Shown here: positions 12,161 through 22,990 of the stretch, piece after piece
Numbering within the stretch: the first letter of the stretch is position 1
Layout of the letters: every line of letters starts with the position of its first letter
Origin: Rattus norvegicus
Taxonomy: Eukaryota; Chordata; Mammalia; Rodentia; Muridae
Direction: 5' to 3'
Length of the DNA stretch: 64,000 nucleotides
NCBI RefSeq assembly: GCF_036323735.1
Contig: NC_086038.1
Span: 24,896,001-24,960,000 of the forward strand
Notes under the pieces: model-generated
Database searches by the model: none
Told to the model about the DNA's origin: nothing
What the model saw: the letters and a program-made list of their open reading frames with translations, nothing else
Made by a program: the position numbers and the translations under genes

Positions 12161-12460
12161 TGTTATGGTCTCAGTGTTGGTGCCCTGCCTGATCTGAAAT
12201 CCTAATCCCAAGGGAATTGTTATTAGGAAGGAGACCCTTTGCAGAGTTGTTTAGGTAGTGAGGGTGGGGATCTTATGAATGGGGTTTCTATCCTTACAAA
12301 AGAGGCCAAGCACAGCCCTTGCTGCTCTCTCCCTTCATCCTTGGGAAATCAGAACAGGAAGGTGCAGCTTATGACAAGGTGGGGCACTGGACACCTTGGC
12401 TTTTTGACTTCTGGCTTCCACAGTTTTTGCTGCCTCCACCGTGCCATTTTATCACAGTAG
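12161..12460 (+). mobile_element. Ancient LTR/MaLR-like repeat, tentative
   Basis: TGTTATGGTCTCAGTG starts a stretch with GAAATCCTAATCCCAAGGGA, TTATTAGGAAGGAGACCCTT, TATGAATGGGGTTTCTATCC and TTACAAAAGAGGCC. It resembles widely dispersed mammalian repeats of the type AAATCCTAAC-, GATGGTATTAGGAGG- and TTATAAAAGAGGCC. The exact family is not certain. Confidence 0.45.
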
Positions 12461-13585
12461 TCCAGAGGACCATGCAGAGAACAGCCCTCACCTCTGTGCT
12501 TTCTAAGAAGCAACAAAAACAAGACAGACACAGCTTCCCTGGGAGGCTGGGACAGAAGGGGGGCAGGGTTGGGGGCCGGGGGTGGGGGCATTACAAAAGT
12601 CATTGTCCTTGCACTGCCCAGGAGAAAGGCCACCCTGACAATCACCAAGTTTTCTCAGCTTCTCCAGTGGAGACTAGCAACACTTGACTATTTTGGATCA
12701 TAGGTTGATCAGTTAAGAGGGCCTACTCTAGAGTCAACCATCTATCCTTTCAGACCAATTAACAGAAGTAGAAAGGCAAGAAGTGAGTGTTCCTCAGAAA
12801 GCTACTGTGTACATTTCTTCCTGGTACAGATGAAAGGGTGCATGAGGCTTAGAAACTAAGTCACACAGCTCACTAGGTATTCTGCAGCTAACACGATCTT
12901 AAAACACTGACATGGTCTATTGTCCCTGCCGTTTGCGCATGTATCTTATGCTGTAGCGAGATGCTTACGTGTGGCATAAACAAAAGAAACCAGGTAGTTA
13001 TGAACTCTTGCGTTGCAGAGTAAGAGACAAACTGAAGCACTATAAGTCAGAAACCAACATCGTGGAAAATCCTGGAAACTCTTCGGAGAACATGTGGGAA
13101 CGAAGTTTAATTACAGAGGACGATCTCAGCTGCTATCAGGGAAAGCCATTTCTGACTAACCTGCTGGGGTCCTGAAGAAATATTACAGGCTTGCTGAGGG
13201 GAAATTCAATACATGCCAAAGCTCAGAGACGTATGTCAGAGCCCACAGGTGTGATGCTTTTGAGTTTGTACTGAGCTGGCCAGGGCAGTGTATAAATTTG
13301 AGCCTCTTTGACTTATATCTAAAAAGAAAGGGGTATGACTACAATCCAGCACATAGGTAAAACAAGCCCTCTTTCCCAAGGAGGCATGTATCCTAACAAT
13401 CTAACATGCTTTAATTTGGATTTCTGTTTGGTTCGTAAACAATGTGGCCCCCTGAACTTTATGCAATTCCCGTAGACATGATATATTCATATTTTTCAAA
13501 TGGATCTAAAAAGATTCAACCTCTAATGTTACTGCTGAACAGAAAAGCTTATAAACTAGAAAGTAAAAATGTGTGCAACAGCAAG
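12461..13585. other. Intergenic DNA with MIR-like scraps
   Basis: A MIR-like piece is listed separately at 12815-12910. Another possible MIR scrap is at about 13295-13340. Open frames such as 12319-12687 have no recognisable domain and overlap the LTR-like repeat. Confidence 0.4.
12815..12910 (+). repeat. MIR-like ancient SINE fragment
   Basis: TACAGATGAAAGGGTGCATG, AGGCTTAGAAACTAAGTCAC and ACAGCTCACTAGGTATTCTG follow the order of the MIR 3' part (cagatgagg, aaactgaggctt, cacacagct). Strongly diverged. Confidence 0.4.
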
Positions 13586-13589
13586 GAAA

Positions 13590-13800
13590 GAGAGAAGAGG
13601 TTCCGGTTAAGAGGGGCATAATGGGGCCCTCTTGCAGAGGACCTGAAGTCAGTTCCTAGACCTAGATGGAGGCTCATAACTCCAGTTCCAGGGCATCCAG
13701 TTCTTTTTTGCCTCCTCAAGCACCAAGCATACCTGTGGTATACAACACACACCCAGGCAAACTCTCTATTGCACATAAAATAAAAATAAATTATTTTATA
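13590..13800 (+). repeat. B3 SINE
   Basis: GGTTCCGGTTAAGAGGGGC, CTTGCAGAGGACCTGAAGTC, CATAACTCCAGTTCCAGGGC and a CATAAAATAAAAATAAATTA end give the B3 layout. Moderately diverged. Confidence 0.8.
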
Positions 13801-14604
13801 AATTAGGTATATTTAAATAAAGAGACAACAGGAGGTCCACGGGAGGAAACTTCTCAGGACAGGTTAAGAGCTGAACCTACTTAAAGCCTCCAACTGTCTT
13901 CAGCTTAGCATGCCCAGAGCAGTGTCCTTTAGTGGAAGAAACTTCATGTGATAAGCTTGAATCTTTCATCTTCGTTTTTCCCAAAGGAAATGCCCTTTAG
14001 ACTGACATTCAACCAATGATTGAAGTATAATGTTCTGGAAACATATAGATAAACTGTTTTCAGTATTTTTGGAGGGTTGTTAACCTCTGGGATACATTCT
14101 GGGTACAAACTTTTTTTCTCTGTGCAAAGAGTTTGGTTGAATCCCTGCGTGTTTTTCAAGCACACTTGGTTACCGTCCTGGTGAGGATGCACAATGTCCA
14201 TAAGTCATTCTGGACACTGCCTGGGAAACTGGGCCACTGTGAGATATTCCTCAGACAAGGGGCCCTGTGCATTTCCTTAGGCATTTACCACATCCCATGT
14301 CAGAGGTCTACAGGAACCAGCACAGCGCTCCTCCACTGCGTTTACACATCTGACATCTCTAAAATGAGAACTAAAATGCACATAAGCCTTCCAAACTTAA
14401 GACCTGAGCTTTTACGGAAAGCAGTCCATAGGTATTAAATGGGTGTCAAGGGCTGGAGAGATGGCCCAGCCATTGAAGACTAGTCTGCCAACTAAAATAT
14501 CAAAAGTGCTTGTCGACTATGTTTAACGCTTTATTGTTGTAAAGTCATGATTATGTTCTTCAAAGAACAGTTCAAGACCTCCACTGCACAGGGAAAATAG
14601 CAAT
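13801..14604. other. Intergenic DNA, no recognised gene
   Basis: A short SINE head (GGGCTGGAGAGATGGCCCAG, about 14452-14471) is recognisable and then lost, so it is a truncated B2/B3/B4 start. A plus-strand open frame at 14133-14438 (101 codons) has no recognisable domain. Confidence 0.4.
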
Positions 14605-14720
14605 GTTCAAGTCAGCCTGCCTGGGCTCAATGTTAGTGTCTCTTGCTTGGCAAGGCTCTAAAACCCTCAAGCCTCAGTTTCCTCAATACAACATGCTCCC
14701 TTTGGGACCTGACAGCCTGC
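14605..14720 (+). repeat. MIR SINE fragment
   Basis: CAGCCTGCCTGGGCTCAAT followed by CAAGCCTCAGTTTCCTCAAT matches the MIR core (the gagcctcagtttcctcat landmark). Old and truncated. Confidence 0.55.
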
Positions 14721-14889
14721 TTCTCGGGGACCCCATGATGGTTACATGTTCTCATCCTCAGGAAAGCTTCCCAGAGCAAAGAGCACCATGCAAAAATATC
14801 ACCGATATACTCAAATACACATGAGAATAGAGCTGCATTCTTATAAATACTTACAACCTTTTCTTTAAAGAAAAATCTTAAAATATATT

Positions 14890-15660
14890 TAGGGGGGTTG
14901 GAGAGATTGCTTGGTGGTTAAAAGTATACATTTTTCTTACAAAGGACTAGAGTGTAGGTCTCAACCCTTGGGTCAAGCAGTGTACTGTGAATTTGGTCTG
15001 ATGTTTGTATTATGTTAATTGGGTTCCCAAAATTGCACAAGAACCCACTCATAAGATGATGAGAGTCCCTGGCCCTGGTTGGTTTCGATTGGTAAATAAA
15101 GTTGCCGGTGGCCAATGGCTGGACAGGGAACCAGAGGCGGGACTTTAGGATTGGCAGGTAAAAGGACCAAGAGAGAAGGATTTAAAAACCATGGCAGGAA
15201 ATGAGGAAGACCGGGCCTGTGAAGTGCAGGACAGAGAGACAGCCAACAAGTAAGAGCAGGGAATGAGCGGCCCCAGCCCCTCCCCCCAACTGGGTCTAGG
15301 GCAACAAGGATGAAATATAGATTTCAGTTAGTGATGAGCTGGGAATATTGGAGGGGAGGTGTTAGCCACATGGAGGTTTGGAAGTGGCCCGGCCATTGAG
15401 CTGTTTAAGGCATATTAATATAGAAGGCTGAATGTGTGTGTCTTTCATTTGGGAACCCAGAACAATGGGGTAGGTAGCAAGGAACATGAACTACTGCTGG
15501 GGTCAATTTGAGCAGGATTTATTGGCAACTGCAACAAAGAAGTTTACAACTAACTGTAATACCAGCTCTAAGGGATTCTAAGCCTTCTTAGAACTGAACT
15601 CATGTACACAACCCCATGTACATGTAGACATATACACTTACATGAACATGATGAGTGCAT
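14890..15660 (+). repeat. B3/B2-like SINE split by an LTR-like insertion
   Basis: The 5' half (GGGGTTGGAGAGATTGCTTG to about 14984) and the 3' half (ACAACTAACTGTAATACCAG from about 15540, followed by CTCTAAGGGATTCTAAGCC and a CATA-rich end) are parts of one B3-like unit. They are separated by about 550 bp of another repeat. Confidence 0.65.
14985..15535 (+). mobile_element. LTR-like repeat, copy 1 of a paralogous pair
   Basis: This block shares ordered landmarks with 16050-16560: a GGGTTCCCAAAATTG-type start, GGTAAATAAAG then GGCCAATGGCTGG, AACTGGGTC and CATGGAGGTTTGG in the middle, and GTGTGTCTTTCATTTGGGAA near the end. It interrupts a SINE, so it is a genuine insertion. It resembles a rodent solitary LTR in length and TG-type start, but I cannot name the family, and no coding sequence is present. 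Confidence 0.6.
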
Positions 15661-15744
15661 ATATGTGTGTGCATGTATGTGCATGGTGTGAACTAGCCCA
15701 AGCATGTATATATGAGGATGAAAGGTCAACAACATCAAGTGTCT

Positions 15745-15971
15745 TACTGTATTACTTTCCACCTGACTCTTTGAGTTAGGGTCTTACAGAACCTAGAACT
15801 AATCACTTGTGCCAGACTAGCTAGCCAGCAAGCCTATGTAAAATGTTTGTGGGGAGGGGGTCACAGATACATGTCTCCTTGCCCGGCCTTTTACATGAGT
15901 GCTGGGGATGCAAACTCAGGTCTCCATGTCTGCAAAGCAAGCGCTTTACCAATGATCCATCTCTCCCAGCC
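15745..15971 (-). repeat. B4-type SINE (minus strand)
   Basis: On the minus strand it starts GGCTGGGAGAGATGGATCAT, then AAAGCGCTTGCTTTGCAGAC, and continues to a GGCCGGGC box typical of the B4 junction. GCCAGACTAGCTAGCCAGCA (plus strand) is the reversed B4 middle. Confidence 0.75.
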
Positions 15972-16049
15972 AATATCATGTTAGTTTACAAAAAGAAAGT
16001 GGACAACAAGCCCAGAGTTTGAAGGTTCTGGGTCACTTTTAATAGGATA

Positions 16050-16560
16050 AATAGGCAATGTGTTCTAATGCTAATTATGTTCCCCCCAAAATTGTTTGCA
16101 CATAGCTTCTGGGAACCTTTCTCCAGATGGTTCTGATTAATAAATAAAGACATCAACAGCCAATAGCTGGAGAAGACAAAGGGAGGGTAGATGTTAGGGT
16201 TTCCCAGGCTTTGGACTGGGAGAGGGAGGAGGAATCCATCATACTGGGAGAGTGTGGAGGAGAGGAGAGACACCATGCCTGAGAAGACCATAGGACAGAG
16301 AGGCGTGACTGCCATGTGAAGGACCCAGGAGATCGAAAGTCAGAGTGCTGCCCAACTGGGTCCAGAGCAGCCAAGATAGAAAATAGAGTTTAGTAAGTAA
16401 TAACTCCAGATTATTGATGGGAGATGGATCAACCATGTGGAGATTAGGCATTGGCCCAGCTATTGTGCTGGTAATGGTATATTAAAATGTAAAGGCTGTG
16501 TGTGTGTCTTTCATTTGGGAACCTAGACCATTGAGGCAGGCAGTGAAACCTGCCACCAAG
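16050..16560 (+). mobile_element. LTR-like repeat, copy 2 of a paralogous pair
   Basis: The ordered matches to 14985-15535 are CCCCAAAATTG near the start, TTAATAAATAAAGAC then GCCAATAGCTGG, AACTGGGTCCAGAGCAGC, CATGTGGAGATTAGG, and GTGTGTCTTTCATTTGGGAA near the end. Same orientation, clearly diverged from copy 1, and no reading frame. Probably a solo LTR of an old endogenous retrovirus-like element; family not identified. Confidence 0.6.
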
Positions 16561-19100
16561 AATAATTAATTATTTAATTCAAAAACTTTTAAGAGGATAA
16601 ATAGATGACAGCACTAAACTTAATACAAACCATGGCATCAGAATAAGAACTCCAAAACGTGAGAGTACCCTGAAGGGGAAGAAAAACTAAGTCATGAGTC
16701 GAGCCCAGAATTGATCAACAAAGCAAACCACACACTCCAGTAGACACAGCATTTCTACTTAGGAAGTATCCTGGTGTCTGTTTGAGGCAGTGCTCTTTTC
16801 AATTATGTAAAGATATGGGAATATGAGAAGTTTTAAGAACCAATATCTTAAAGGATATTCATTTTCTTTAAAAATAGACTCCAGTCTTCTCAAGTTTTAA
16901 GAATATCTAAGACAATGATGGAAGCCACTTGAAGTTTCTCATTCGACTTCAAGATTCTGAGGAGAGGGGACGTGTTGCACCCCCAAGATCAGAAGGGAAG
17001 AGACAAACACAGATGAGCCTTCAGGAGGCAGAGCTGCAAAGGTGGGACTCGTATAAACAGCATATCTGTTCACCAAATTAGTACGTACATAATGGGCAAA
17101 TAAGACTATGTGGGCTAGCATGATTAAAAGATCAGTTTAACTCATCAAGTGTCTAAATGAATGGTATGTGTTTTAAACTCAAAGATGCGTCAACAGGTGG
17201 CAATGAATGATGGGAAAATCAGAAAAATAAAAGGCCTTTGGAAAGCATAGCAGTTATGTAATGGAGAAAGAGACACTGAAGACTGATCTTGGGGAACTGA
17301 AGTGCTTTGATGACGTAGGAGATCTATCTTGGCTAGAGGTCCCTCAGCATCCAAGCATCACAGATTCTACTAATTATTGGACGAAAATATTCTGGCAGAT
17401 CTCAAAAGCCGAATTTTCGTGTGCATGCCGACTTAATGCAAATGATTATACACAATCAGTATATAGTAAAAATCTGACTTAATGTGTATGGGAGGATGCA
17501 CACAGGTTATATGCAAATATGACACCATTTTGTATAACGAACTTCTAGATAAAACTCCATCCCTGCCAATATTAAGAAAGAGGGCTGGAGGTCCTGGAGC
17601 TGAGCCATCTGGGACACTGAAAAACTACTGCATGTAACAACCAGCCAATGACTATTTTGCTATCTTGGAAGGAAATCTTTCCCAAACTGCTTCTGTGTTC
17701 ATTTTTCTTTTATACTTTGTGACTTTTTCCAAACTCAAATAGGTTAGAGGTCAATAAGAGGAGTAATGCCAGGAGACAGACTCTTCAAACCTCCAGGGCT
17801 TGAGATACCAAGTAACAAATCCATTAACCTCACCTCAGTTCTCCTTTGCCTGAGTACCTTTCAGAACCAAGAACTCTCGATGCTATGAAGCAATTAATTC
17901 CTGATCCTGTTTCTGAATATTTTACAAATATGAACCGGAGGCCACTGTAGTACTTTAAGTTCACAGGCCAGTATTTCAATTTCCTGTCTGTAAAAACATT
18001 GAAAACTCAGGGGGGTTCATCTGCATAATGAAACTGAAGACTTCTACGTCAAACTAGGCCACACATAGACACTGAGTTCCCCCAACCTGCCTAGAACCAC
18101 AAGCAATTCCGTGACAGAACCTGGTTTAGAATATAATCCTGTGCCTCTTAAAATCTTAAAGTCCACAAAGGCTTTGTGGATATCCTTTGGAGGGAGGCGG
18201 AGAAACACTTAATGCATGCCTAGAGGGTGCCAACGATGGGCCAAAGTAAAGATTCTATCCAAGCCCATCTTCATGAACCAATGAACCTATTAGGCATACA
18301 AGAGTATGAGTGAGGGATTATGCAAAGGACCCTGGGTAACTGCAAAAGAGCTCCAGCACTGAAAAATCTCTCCCCAGCGAGGACTGACAACTTCCTACAG
18401 CTGCACAGATGAGGACTCCAGCTCAGCCTGAGCTGGATCATGCAGCTGAGAGGGGGCACAGCAGAGAGGGGCTGGAACTGGAAGGGATGGCCCAAGAGCC
18501 CTCCTGGCACCATAAGGAATGCCAACAGGTCAAATCTCGAGGATCTCTTGTGGGTCATTACAACGGCTCTGATTAAGGGATTAAGTTGTCCTTGCTCAGA
18601 GGACGGCGTTCCGGAACAAACACACGTTACCGTGCAGGCTTTGTAATCGAAAACACTCTATTTCATGGCCTCTTCCAAGAATTTTGTTCCTAACCCTTAG
18701 AAAATGAAACGCTTTGTAAAATCTCTTTGTATAGTTTCCTTCCTGCTCCCATCCCTACCCCCTCTCATGTATTATAACTTTCCAGTTAAGCAAGGTCATA
18801 AGCTACATTACGTGGCGCTCCACATTTTAAGAGGTCAATTGCGAGAACCGACACGAAGCTTTAGCTAAATATACAATTTTCTCCACTCAAGGCCTCCTGC
18901 CACTTTTGCCTCTTTCATTTAAACTTCAAAGAAGTCTCTGGTATCCGTGCACTTTCTTCCCGTGGAAATTACATATTCAGCATACACAAGCCAATTCTGC
19001 GGCTTCCGTTTCCGATCGGGCACTTTCAAAGGAGACACACCACGAACATTGAGTGTGTTCTGGGATTCAGAAGGCTCGCTCAGAAAAAGCTGCAGACAGA
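16561..19100. other. Intergenic DNA, possible MIR-like remnants
   Basis: Nothing is firmly recognised. Pieces near 18030-18140 and 18375-18490 (GCACAGATGAGGACTCCAGC, GGCACAGCAGAGAGGGGCTG) resemble the degenerate 3' parts of MIR-type SINEs. Open frames such as 17261-17482 and 18440-18646 are short and domain-free. Confidence 0.4.
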
Positions 19101-19104
19101 GCCA

Positions 19105-19190
19105 AGATGTCGCTGTAGCCCTGCAGCAGAGTGATGGTCTGCTAGGTCCGAGGCCCTGAGTTTGACCCCTAAAACTGCAAAACAAACGGT
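19105..19190 (+). repeat. ID-like/tRNA-derived SINE, old
   Basis: GATGTCGCTGTAGCCCTGCA, AGAGTGATGGTCTGCTAGG, GAGGCCCTGAGTTTGACCCC and TAAAACTGCAAAACAAAC are an eroded version of the ID consensus (box A, box B, A-rich tail). Confidence 0.65.
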
Positions 19191-19839
19191 GTCTCCAGAT
19201 CTCTGTGCACAGGGAGCTTTATACCACCACCACGCCTCCTTGTCTCTCTCCTTCCTTCCTGTCTCCCTCCTTCTTGCCTTCTTGTATGTAGTGGGATCAA
19301 AAGACACAATGTCATTGTCCAGCTATGAGTTTATTCATGTTATATACAGGATCGTTGAAAATTCTTTCAGGACAACCTCGGTGCCTAGAATCATTGCATC
19401 AGCGTACTTGAATGATGTCAATGAAAATTAATCAACAAGCCTGTGTCTGCAGAAATTCTGTTCACAGTTTGAGCAATCAGTGTTGGCTTCTCTCATTCCA
19501 ACATTTTTAATATTTTAAACTAAACACGAGTAAGAAATCTAGCTTTTAGTCCTCCAAGTCCCTCAAATTGTACAGGATATTTTTAAAAATTCTTTAATTC
19601 TCAAAATGTTAAATAAACATAATGTAAAGTTTTACCATAATCAAAAAATTAATGCCAATAAAGAACTCAAGGCAAACAATTTTTAAATGTCCCAAATCTT
19701 GCTATATATAACACTTACATGGTGCACTAATCAAAAAAATCTTAATTAAATTGCATTTACTTTTATGAATTTTCAGTTGTCACAAATTATTTAATAGAAA
19801 ACAACTCTACAATCTTTTCCTCTTCATACTTATTTATAA
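19191..19839. other. AT-rich intergenic DNA
   Basis: No repeat family or gene recognised. A CCTT-rich patch at about 19248-19283 is the only feature. Confidence 0.45.
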
Positions 19840-21414
19840 CTTTTTGACTATTTTATTAAAATTGTTCATATAACATATTATGATTATATAATTTTCCCTG
19901 TTCTTAATTCCTCCCAGATCTTCCCTACCTCTCTCTACCATCTATGTTATCTCTCAAAAAAATCAAGCAATCAAAAAGACAAGACAAAAATGAAGAAAAG
20001 CATAACAATAACTCTAATCAACATAAACAAGCAAAAGACTAATAAGATAAAAATAGCCCAAACAAAGCAAAATGAGACAAAAGTCTACAAAAACGAAATA
20101 ATTAAAAAAAAAAAAACACCAAGTTTGTTTTGTGTTGGCCAATTGCCCCTGGGGATAGGGCCTACCCTGAAATGTGGTTAATAAGCCCAACTCGACTCCA
20201 ACAGAGAAAACTAATGTTTCCATTGCCAGCAGGTATTATTAGCTGCATAAAGTCTCTTGGTTAGGGGTGGGAACCCATGGCCACTCTCCACTCTCAGCAC
20301 AGGGACCTTGTCTGGCTTGAATCTGCTCATGTCCTGTGTATGCTACCAAAGTCTCTCTGAGTTCATGTATTAATTCATTCATTTCTTTTTGTCTAGAGGA
20401 CACTAGGTCCTCTAGATTTTATAATATTTCTGCATCCTGTTCTACTCAGAACCTTGAACTCTAAGGGGAAGGCTTAGATGACAATATTCCATTGAGAACC
20501 GAGTGCTGCAGAGGCTCTCACTTCCCACTGTCGAGGTGTGGGTCTCTGAATCAGCCGCCATCTCCTAGAAGATGAGGCAAACTGAGACTGAGCAATGGGT
20601 ATAGCCATGAGTCATTTGATTGCTGTGTTCATTTAGCAGAATAGTAGTAGTGGTAGGTTTTCCCCCAGGGCTCATGGCCTATCTACTCTCAGGTTCTTGG
20701 CCACTTAACAATGTGAGGTAGGGGTTCCATCTCATGCAGAGGACCTTAAATGCAATCAGAGAGAGGGTTGCGTCACAGTTACACCAGCGTCCAGTGCAGG
20801 CAGCTTGCTGTCAAAGATCACAGCATTTACAGCTGGGAGCTATTGATGATTACCCATCTACTCTGGCGGTGTTCAGAGTAAGTTCCAGTACCATGAATGC
20901 CAGTCAGTAGGAAGAAAGCTTCCAGTTAGCCGCCAGCTCAACTTCTCCATGTTTGGTGACATATATAAGTGCTGTTTTCAAAAACAGTGTTTCCCATCAG
21001 GCTGTGGAGAGCTGGAACTAGCATGGCCTTTGCCTATGATGTTTGAGGGTTGTCATGGGGCCCTTTTACCAATGATTCAACATGTCACCCATTCTTGTCA
21101 CTGCAGGCTTTCTTCGGAGGCATGTCTGGTTGGGAAATTGTCTTCCTATTATTTGATGAGTCCATTTGGATTCCTTTTGTGTATGTCTATATTCTAGGAA
21201 GCTTCTACAAGCATAGGTTTTCATGTAATTTTCCAAAAGACCTTCGGTGTCAGTTGTCCCTCCTTACACTCCTCTACACTGCCCAGACCTCTCTACTCCT
21301 GATACACTTCTTTCCTGTGCCTCCATAAATATATACTGTATCCTCTTCCTCTCAAATATACACTGTATCCTCTTCCTCAGGAGATCTTCTCCCCCCCCAC
21401 CCCCCACCACAATC

Positions 21415-21431
21415 CATTACTAAAGTATCTT
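21415..21431. repeat. Target-site duplication, left copy
   Basis: CATTACTAAAGTATCTT is repeated exactly at 21618-21634, bracketing the minus-strand B2. The first C may belong to the element by chance. Confidence 0.9.
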
Positions 21432-21617
21432 TTTTTAAAGATTTATTTATTCATTTATTATATATAAGTACACTGTAGCTGTCTTCAGATACACCAGAAG
21501 AGGGCACCAGACCTGATTATAGATGGCTGTGAGCCACCATGTGGTTGCTGGGAATTGAACTCAGGACCTCTGGAAGAGCAGTGGGGAGCTCTTAACCGCT
21601 GAGCCATCTCTCCAGCC
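21432..21617 (-). repeat. B2 SINE (minus strand)
   Basis: The plus strand shows TTTAAAGATTTATTTATT, CACTGTAGCTGTCTTCAGAT, ATGTGGTTGCTGGGAATTGA, TTAACCGCTGAGCCATCTCT and CCAGCCC, the full reverse complement of B2. It is little diverged, so relatively young, and is flanked by a 16-17 bp duplication inside the older L1. Confidence 0.95.
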
Positions 21618-21634
21618 CATTACTAAAGTATCTT
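21618..21634. repeat. Target-site duplication, right copy
   Basis: Exact match to 21415-21431. On the minus strand it starts at a TT/AAGA nick-like site, as expected for L1 endonuclease. Confidence 0.9.
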
Positions 21635-22834
21635 AATGCTGTGATTATTCATATCGTAGCACATATATCAAAAGCTTAAAAGCTAATATTCAAATATAAG
21701 AGAAAACATGTTGTCATCTGGATTACCCAAGGTGATTTTTTTTCCTAGTTCCATCCATTTACCTGTGTACTTCATAATTTCATTTCTTTTAACAGCTGAA
21801 TAACATTCTACTCTATAAATATAACATATTCCTTATCGAGACATCAGCTGATGGACAGCTAGGCTGTTTTCAATCTCTGGCTGTTATGAACAGAGCAGCA
21901 ATGAACACGCATGAGCAGTTATCTCTGTAGTAAGATGTGGAGCCCTTTGGATATATGCCCAAGTGTGGACATAGCTGGATCTTGAGGTAGCTGTATTTCC
22001 TCTTTTCTAAAGAACAGCCACCCTGATTTCCACAGTGGCTGTACCAGTTTGGACTTCCACCAGCAATGAATAAGAGTTCCTTTTTACCCACATCCTTGCC
22101 AGCATGAGCTGTCATTTGTAATATTGATCTTGGCCATTCTAACTGGGGTGAGATGAAATCTCAAAATAGTCTTAATTTGCATCTCTCTGGCAGCAAAGGA
22201 TGTTGAACATTTTCTTAAGTGTTTCTCGGCCGTTTGTGTTTCATCGTTTGAAAACTCTTTGCTTACTTCTGAACCCTAGTTTTAATTGGGGTTATTTGTT
22301 TTCTTGATGTCCGTTTTTTTTTCCAGCTCTGTATGTATATATATCAGACACTAGTCCTCTATTGGATATATAATTGGTAAAGATCTTTCCCCTTCTGTGG
22401 GCTGCTGCTGTGCCTGAATGATGGTGTCCTTTGTCATGCAGAAGCACTCAGCTTCATGAGGTCACATTTTAGTTGTTGGTCTTAGAACCTGTACTATCAG
22501 TGTCTGTCCATAAATCCTCTGTCCAAATGAGTTCAAAGCTGTTCTCCACTTTCCCTTCCCTCAGGCTGAGTGTATCTGGTCTTATGTTGAGGTCTTTCGC
22601 CCACTTGGAGTTGAGATTAGTGTAGGGTGATAAATAGGGATCTAATTCCATTCTTCCACATGCAGCCAACCAGTTTGACCAGCAACATTTGTTGAAGATA
22701 CTGTCTTTTCTCTGGTGTATGTATTTTTGGCTTCTTTGTCAAAAAAATGTATCCATGGGTATGTGGACATATAGCTGGGACTTCAATTCAAAAAGGTTGA
22801 TAAACGTGTCTGTTTTTTATGCCAATAGCATGCT

Positions 22835-22990
22835 ATTACTATAGCTTTGTAGTATAACTTGAAACCTAGGATGGTGTTAGCAGTCATAGTTCATCTATTA
22901 CTTTTTTATTGATTACTATAGCTTTGTAGTATAACTTGAAACCTGAGATAGTTTTAGCCTCAGTAGTTCATTTATTATTCAAGATTGTTT
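22835..22990. repeat. Imperfect tandem duplication, about 77 bp unit
   Basis: ATTACTATAGCTTTGTAGTA followed by TAACTTGAAACCT begins at 22835 and again at 22912. Both units then continue to a TAGTTCAT-like end. The duplication lies within the decayed L1 ORF2. Confidence 0.85.

Noticed and set aside
12319..12687. 122-codon plus-strand open frame
   Set aside because: Overlaps an ancient LTR-like repeat and has no recognisable domain.
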